The notes beneath the pieces were generated by a model that was not told where the DNA came from, ran no database searches, and saw nothing but the letters and a program-made list of their open reading frames with translations. A DNA stretch of 47,186 bases from JALJPB01 sp034111045 (GTDB taxonomy: Bacteria > Pseudomonadota > Gammaproteobacteria > Enterobacterales > Alteromonadaceae). Shown here one piece after another: positions 44,312-47,186 of the stretch. The position numbers and the translations under genes are program-made. Position 1 is the first letter of the stretch. Each line of letters starts with the position of its first letter. The stretch is taken from contig JAWUYA010000060.1 in NCBI GenBank assembly GCA_034111045.1, positions 1 through 47,186 of the forward strand. The letters run 5' to 3'.

Positions 44312-44608
44312 ATTTTAATCCACTATTAATTCACATTGCGCGCATTTTAGCGTACAAAATTGATTATACCAAACGGATTAAATGACTGGACAAAATTCAA
44401 GGAGGATAAGTAGTCAAGTTCAAGGTGTGTGATTGACTAATAGCTGGCTATTAGGATTGAATACTACGAAGAAATTTAATATTTAGATCACTGAAGATGT
44501 TCATTTAATTAATTTGATGGGTATTAATCCAATAGCTATGATTTTAATACCAAAACATGGGCAAGTTCGCTAGACTGGCTGGCACTAAAAACTGATGATA
44601 ATGACTAC
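44312..44608. other. Divergent yggL-mutY gap with a hairpin at 44437-44454
   Basis: This 297-nt stretch should hold promoters for yggL-trmB and mutY-yggX, though I cannot assign boxes confidently. The clearest element is the palindrome CTAATAG-CTGG-CTATTAG at 44437-44454. It sits about 155 nt before mutY and might be an operator. No reading frame is supported. Confidence 0.5.
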
Positions 44609-45700
44609 ATGGCTAATGCTGTTTCACTCGTAAAAATATCCCCGGGGTCGGCTAAAAAGTTTAGCCAAAACATGCTTGATTGGTTTCAAAAACAAGGTCG
44701 TAAGCATTTACCTTGGCAACAAAATAAAACCCCTTATCGGGTGTGGATTTCTGAGATAATGTTGCAGCAAACGCAAGTGGCTACCGTTATACCCTATTAT
44801 CAAAAGTTTATGACGAGCTTTCCGAGTATTACAGCCTTAGCGAATGCCGATGAAGATAATGTTTTACACCATTGGACCGGCCTTGGTTATTACGCCAGAG
44901 CCCGTAATTTGCATAAAGCTGCAAAAATTATCGCTACTCAATACCAAGGACACTTCCCTGAGAATATTGAACAAGTGATGGACTTACCCGGTATAGGCCC
45001 TTCAACTGCAGGTGCTATCTTAAGTTTGTCATTAAATAAGCATCATGCCATTTTAGACGGTAACGTAAAACGCGTATTGGCGAGGTGTTATTTAGTGGCG
45101 GGCCATAATGCTCAAGCTAAATTTGAAAAAACCTTATGGCCGATTGCACAGCAACTCACACCGAAGAACAAGGTCAGTGATTTTAACCAATCGATGATGG
45201 ACCTAGGTGCTATGATATGTACCCGCAGCAAACCTTTATGTCAGCAATGCCCGTTACAAAGTGCTTGTTTAGCTTATGCCGGCAGTGAGCAAGCTAATTT
45301 CCCTCATAAAAAGCCTAAAAAAATCACCCCCATCAAATCAACTATTATGGTTATCCCACGAATACAAACAAAAAATAGTAATGAGGTATTGATGGAGAAA
45401 CGCCCACCTACCGGTATTTGGGGGGGATTATGGTGTTTTTTAGAAGTGGCCAACAAAGCGGATATCAACAAGCTACTCACTAAGCTTCACCTTAAAGCGA
45501 CAACGCAAGTTGAAATGACAGCGTTTAGACATACCTTTAGTCATTTCCATCTAGATATTCAGCCAATTATTGTTGATTGCTTGCCGTTACCTCCACAAGA
45601 AATAAACGAAAATAATAAACAACAATGGTATGATCTCAATATTGAACAATCTGTAGGCCTTGCGGCTTCAACACAAAAACTCATCAGCTTGCTTAGATAG
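44609..45700 (+). CDS. mutY: A/G-specific adenine DNA glycosylase
   Basis: MutY removes adenine mispaired with 8-oxoguanine and so prevents G:C to T:A changes. The 363-residue protein has the catalytic E49 (SEIMLQQTQ), the helix-hairpin-helix LPGIGPSTAGAIL with D150 (LDGNVKRV), and the 4Fe-4S ligands C204, C211, C214 and C220 (C-X6-C-X2-C-X5-C). A C-terminal NUDIX-like domain (about 235-363) recognises 8-oxoG, with GIWGGLWCF and FRHTFSHFHL. No good ribosome site precedes the ATG. It is followed by yggX after 40 nt. Confidence 0.97.
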   Translation: MANAVSLVKISPGSAKKFSQNMLDWFQKQGRKHLPWQQNKTPYRVWISEIMLQQTQVATVIPYYQKFMTSFPSITALANADEDNVLHHWTGLGYYARARNLHKAAKIIATQYQGHFPENIEQVMDLPGIGPSTAGAILSLSLNKHHAILDGNVKRVLARCYLVAGHNAQAKFEKTLWPIAQQLTPKNKVSDFNQSMMDLGAMICTRSKPLCQQCPLQSACLAYAGSEQANFPHKKPKKITPIKSTIMVIPRIQTKNSNEVLMEKRPPTGIWGGLWCFLEVANKADINKLLTKLHLKATTQVEMTAFRHTFSHFHLDIQPIIVDCLPLPPQEINENNKQQWYDLNIEQSVGLAASTQKLISLLR

Positions 45701-45740
45701 CCGCTGCTAATTAACCAATACTTAAAAAAGAGAATAAATT

Positions 45741-46013
45741 ATGAGCCGAACTGTATTTTGTCAAAACCTTAACAAAGATGGCGAAGGTCTTGATTTTCAA
45801 CTGTATCCAGGTGACATTGGCAAACGTATTTTTGATAATATTTCAAAAGAAGCCTGGGGTATTTGGCAAAAGAAACAAACCATGTTGATCAATGAAAAGA
45901 AAATGAACATGATGAATGCTGACGATCGCGCCTTTTTAGAGTCGGCTATGGTTGCTTATCTTTTTGAAGGTAAAGAACCGGTGATTGAAGGTTATGTACC
46001 GCCAGCTAAATAA
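45741..46013 (+). CDS. yggX: Fe(2+)-trafficking protein YggX
   Basis: YggX is a 90-residue protein implicated in iron handling and protection of Fe-S clusters from oxidants. It starts MSRTVFCQNLNKDGEGLDF, with the conserved C7, continues with GKRIFDNISKEAWGIW and MLINEKKMNMMNADDR, and ends in IEGYVPPAK. The AAAAAGAG ahead of the ATG is a reasonable ribosome site. It is cotranscribed with mutY, whose product carries a 4Fe-4S cluster; this pairing is conserved in E. coli. Confidence 0.97.
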   Translation: MSRTVFCQNLNKDGEGLDFQLYPGDIGKRIFDNISKEAWGIWQKKQTMLINEKKMNMMNADDRAFLESAMVAYLFEGKEPVIEGYVPPAK

Positions 46014-46076
46014 CCCTTAAACGGCGCAATGGCCAAATAAAATTCAAACAGCGACCTTTACTAAATTGTTGTTTAT

Positions 46077-46112
46077 TGTGCTCCACAGCCTACCATTAGG
46101 CCGTAGAGCACA
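46077..46112. repeat. Two-part hairpin downstream of yggX
   Basis: Outer arms TGTGCTC/GAGCACA (7 bp) and inner arms GCCTA/TAGGC (5 bp) are separated by a symmetric 4x4 internal loop, with a CCAT apex. There is no T run on the plus side, so this is not a classical terminator. It may stabilise or process the mutY-yggX 3' end. Confidence 0.6.
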
Positions 46113-46447
46113 GCAACAAGCCTTAACGCCGACATTATTCAACACCAAACACCTATTATTCCCCTGAAATTTTAACGAATAATCACCTAGAATATCCACC
46201 TAGAATAACCACCTATTAGCCTGATAAATAACCCACTCTTATTTTCTACATTAATGCTGCACTGCTGCTGTACTAATGGTGCTGCACTGTTGCTGTACTA
46301 GTGCCAGCCATCACCTTTTTATTTTCCAATGACAGGGTAAAACGCTGTTATTACATCGATAAATATTAAAAACCCAGCAATATTTGCATTTAAAAACAGC
46401 AAAAAGCAGAAAAAAACAACAAACACACAGTTATTAAAAAATAAGTG
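46113..46447. other. Gene-free spacer between yggX and tRNA-Phe
   Basis: Apart from the tandem repeat listed next, this stretch contains only AT-rich sequence with A-runs near its right end and loosely repeated CACCTA words around 46150-46215. I see no reading frame, and no RNA gene before the tRNA promoter. Confidence 0.5.
46255..46304. repeat. 25-nt imperfect tandem repeat before the tRNA genes
   Basis: Two head-to-tail units begin with TGCTGCACTG-C/T-TGCTGTACTA and differ at one of the first 21 positions. The unit is itself made of CTG-rich words. It looks like local sequence duplication in non-coding DNA. Confidence 0.75.
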
Positions 46448-46476
46448 TTGACGTAGAAAAGGAAAAGCAGTTTAAT
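46448..46476 (+). promoter_or_regulatory. Promoter for the tRNA-Phe / tRNA-Thr operon
   Basis: The -35 box TTGACG (46448-46453) and -10 box TTTAAT (46471-46476) are separated by 17 nt. The following bases, AGCGCCCG, form a GC-rich start region typical of stable-RNA promoters under stringent control. The tRNA-Phe gene begins 46 nt after the -10 box. Confidence 0.8.
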
Positions 46477-46522
46477 AGCGCCCGTCTTCAAGGCAAAGCC
46501 GAAAAGACAAATTAAAAATAGC

Positions 46523-46598
46523 GCCCCGATAGCTCAGTTGGTAGAGCAGAGGATTGAAAATCCTCGTGTCCCTGGTTCAAATCCGGGTCGGGGCACCA
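46523..46598 (+). tRNA. tRNA-Phe (anticodon GAA)
   Basis: This is a complete 76-nt cloverleaf. The acceptor arms GCCCCGA/TCGGGGC pair perfectly. The D-arm is AGCTCAGTTGGTAGAGC, the anticodon loop TTGAAAA has GAA at 46556-46558, and the T-arm includes GGTTCAAATCC. The discriminator A46595 is followed by an encoded CCA. It is the first gene of a two-tRNA transcript. Confidence 0.98.
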
Positions 46599-46692
46599 TT
46601 TTTAATTAACCTATATTGAAACCGTGTTTACTGTTAAGTTAAATACTGTTTTGGTGCCAAAGTATCACTTGATACTGCACACAGCTTTGTGT

Positions 46693-46765
<73 letters not shown>

Positions 46766-46790
46766 ACATTCCTTCGTAGGAAGCATCAAT

Positions 46791-46816
46791 CCCTAACCTC
46801 GGTTAGGGCTTTTTTG
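46791..46816 (+). terminator. Intrinsic terminator of the tRNA operon
   Basis: Arms CCCTAAC/GTTAGGG with a CTCG tetraloop are followed by CTTTTTTG. The element lies 25 nt past tRNA-Thr. A smaller stem TTCCT-TCGT-AGGAA at about 46770-46783 precedes it and may belong to the tRNA 3' trailer. Confidence 0.92.
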
Positions 46817-47186
46817 TATCTATCGATTGGTCGAATTCTATAGGTGTTTCATTAGCACCTATAAACTCCCTTACCCCAAAAACTCTGCACCCTATATATA
46901 ATTTCATCCTGTCATTCAGATAAGTTCATAGGCACAAAATACCCCCTTTTCTAAATCCCACTAACTAGGGCACTAATTTTATCTAGGGTAGGTACATTAA
47001 AATTGATCCATTTCTTTTTTAATATGAACTTAATCGATTAGTTATTGATAAATTGGGCGAGTAAAAAAGAACTAATCCATTGTTTAAATATATAGGTTAT
47101 TGTATAGACCATGAAGACATTAGCTTTGATAGTGGTGTCGAAGGCTGAAGTGATGCATCAGAAACCTTTAATGTCACCTTAGAGCT
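46817..47186. other. Right-edge region without a supported gene
   Basis: This is AT-rich sequence with one 8-bp stem (TATAGGTG/CACCTATA at 46839-46863). On the minus strand a frame is open from the window edge to a TAA at 47097-47099, about 29 codons ending KLMSSWSIQ. It could be the tail of a gene starting beyond the window or chance. The composition gives no firm answer. Confidence 0.35.

Noticed and set aside
46766..47186. Integrated element at the tRNA-Thr gene
   Set aside because: No integrase or duplicated tRNA 3' end is visible within the window. Only a terminator and AT-rich spacer follow.

Overview
The window looks like core chromosome from a marine, low-GC gammaproteobacterium of the Alteromonadales. 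My best guess is Colwelliaceae (Colwellia, Thalassotalea or a close relative). This rests on three things: the Na+-translocating NADH dehydrogenase (Nqr) operon, FabV as enoyl-ACP reductase, and long stretches that follow the gene order of E. coli and Vibrio. The taxonomic assignment is an inference. I recognise no plasmid, phage, IS element or CRISPR array.

Left part (1-9.4 kb, almost all on the minus strand). The Nqr operon reads nqrA-B-C-D-E, with nqrE cut by the left edge and any nqrF outside. It is followed by fabV with its own terminator, a three-gene TRAP transporter (dctQ-dctM-dctP), and bolA. From 9.5 to 14.0 kb the plus strand carries rlmG, yajG, a secreted cyclophilin, an unknown 109-residue protein, ampG, and a 56-codon membrane protein translationally coupled to ampG. 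A RecQ-family helicase, a RidA-family protein and guaA/guaB follow on the minus strand.

Middle part (20-34.4 kb). xseA lies divergent from guaBA. Then comes the classical run, in transcription order, ndk, rlmN, pilF, rodZ, ispG, hisS, yfgM, bamB, der (all minus strand). It joins nucleotide metabolism, rRNA/tRNA methylation, type IV pilus assembly, cell shape, isoprenoid synthesis, histidyl-tRNA charging, outer-membrane assembly and ribosome biogenesis. maeA (malic enzyme) and a solitary iscX come next.

Right part (34.6-47.2 kb). An Lrp/AsnC regulator sits 15 nt upstream of a cysteine-desulfurase-like PLP enzyme. Then come an M3 peptidase lipoprotein (dcp-like), a D-2-hydroxyacid dehydrogenase, and an alkylation-repair pair (Ada-AlkA fusion plus Ogt). 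A small membrane protein, trmB and yggL, then mutY and yggX follow, and finally a tRNA-Phe/tRNA-Thr pair with a recognisable promoter and terminator. The last 370 nt hold no gene I can support, apart from a possible reading-frame tail entering from the right.

I found no clearly new multi-gene system. The best leads are modest: the small membrane protein coupled to ampG, the lrp/desulfurase pair, a PilF protein carrying a C-terminal LysM domain, a lipoprotein-type TRAP binding protein, and several strong intergenic inverted repeats.
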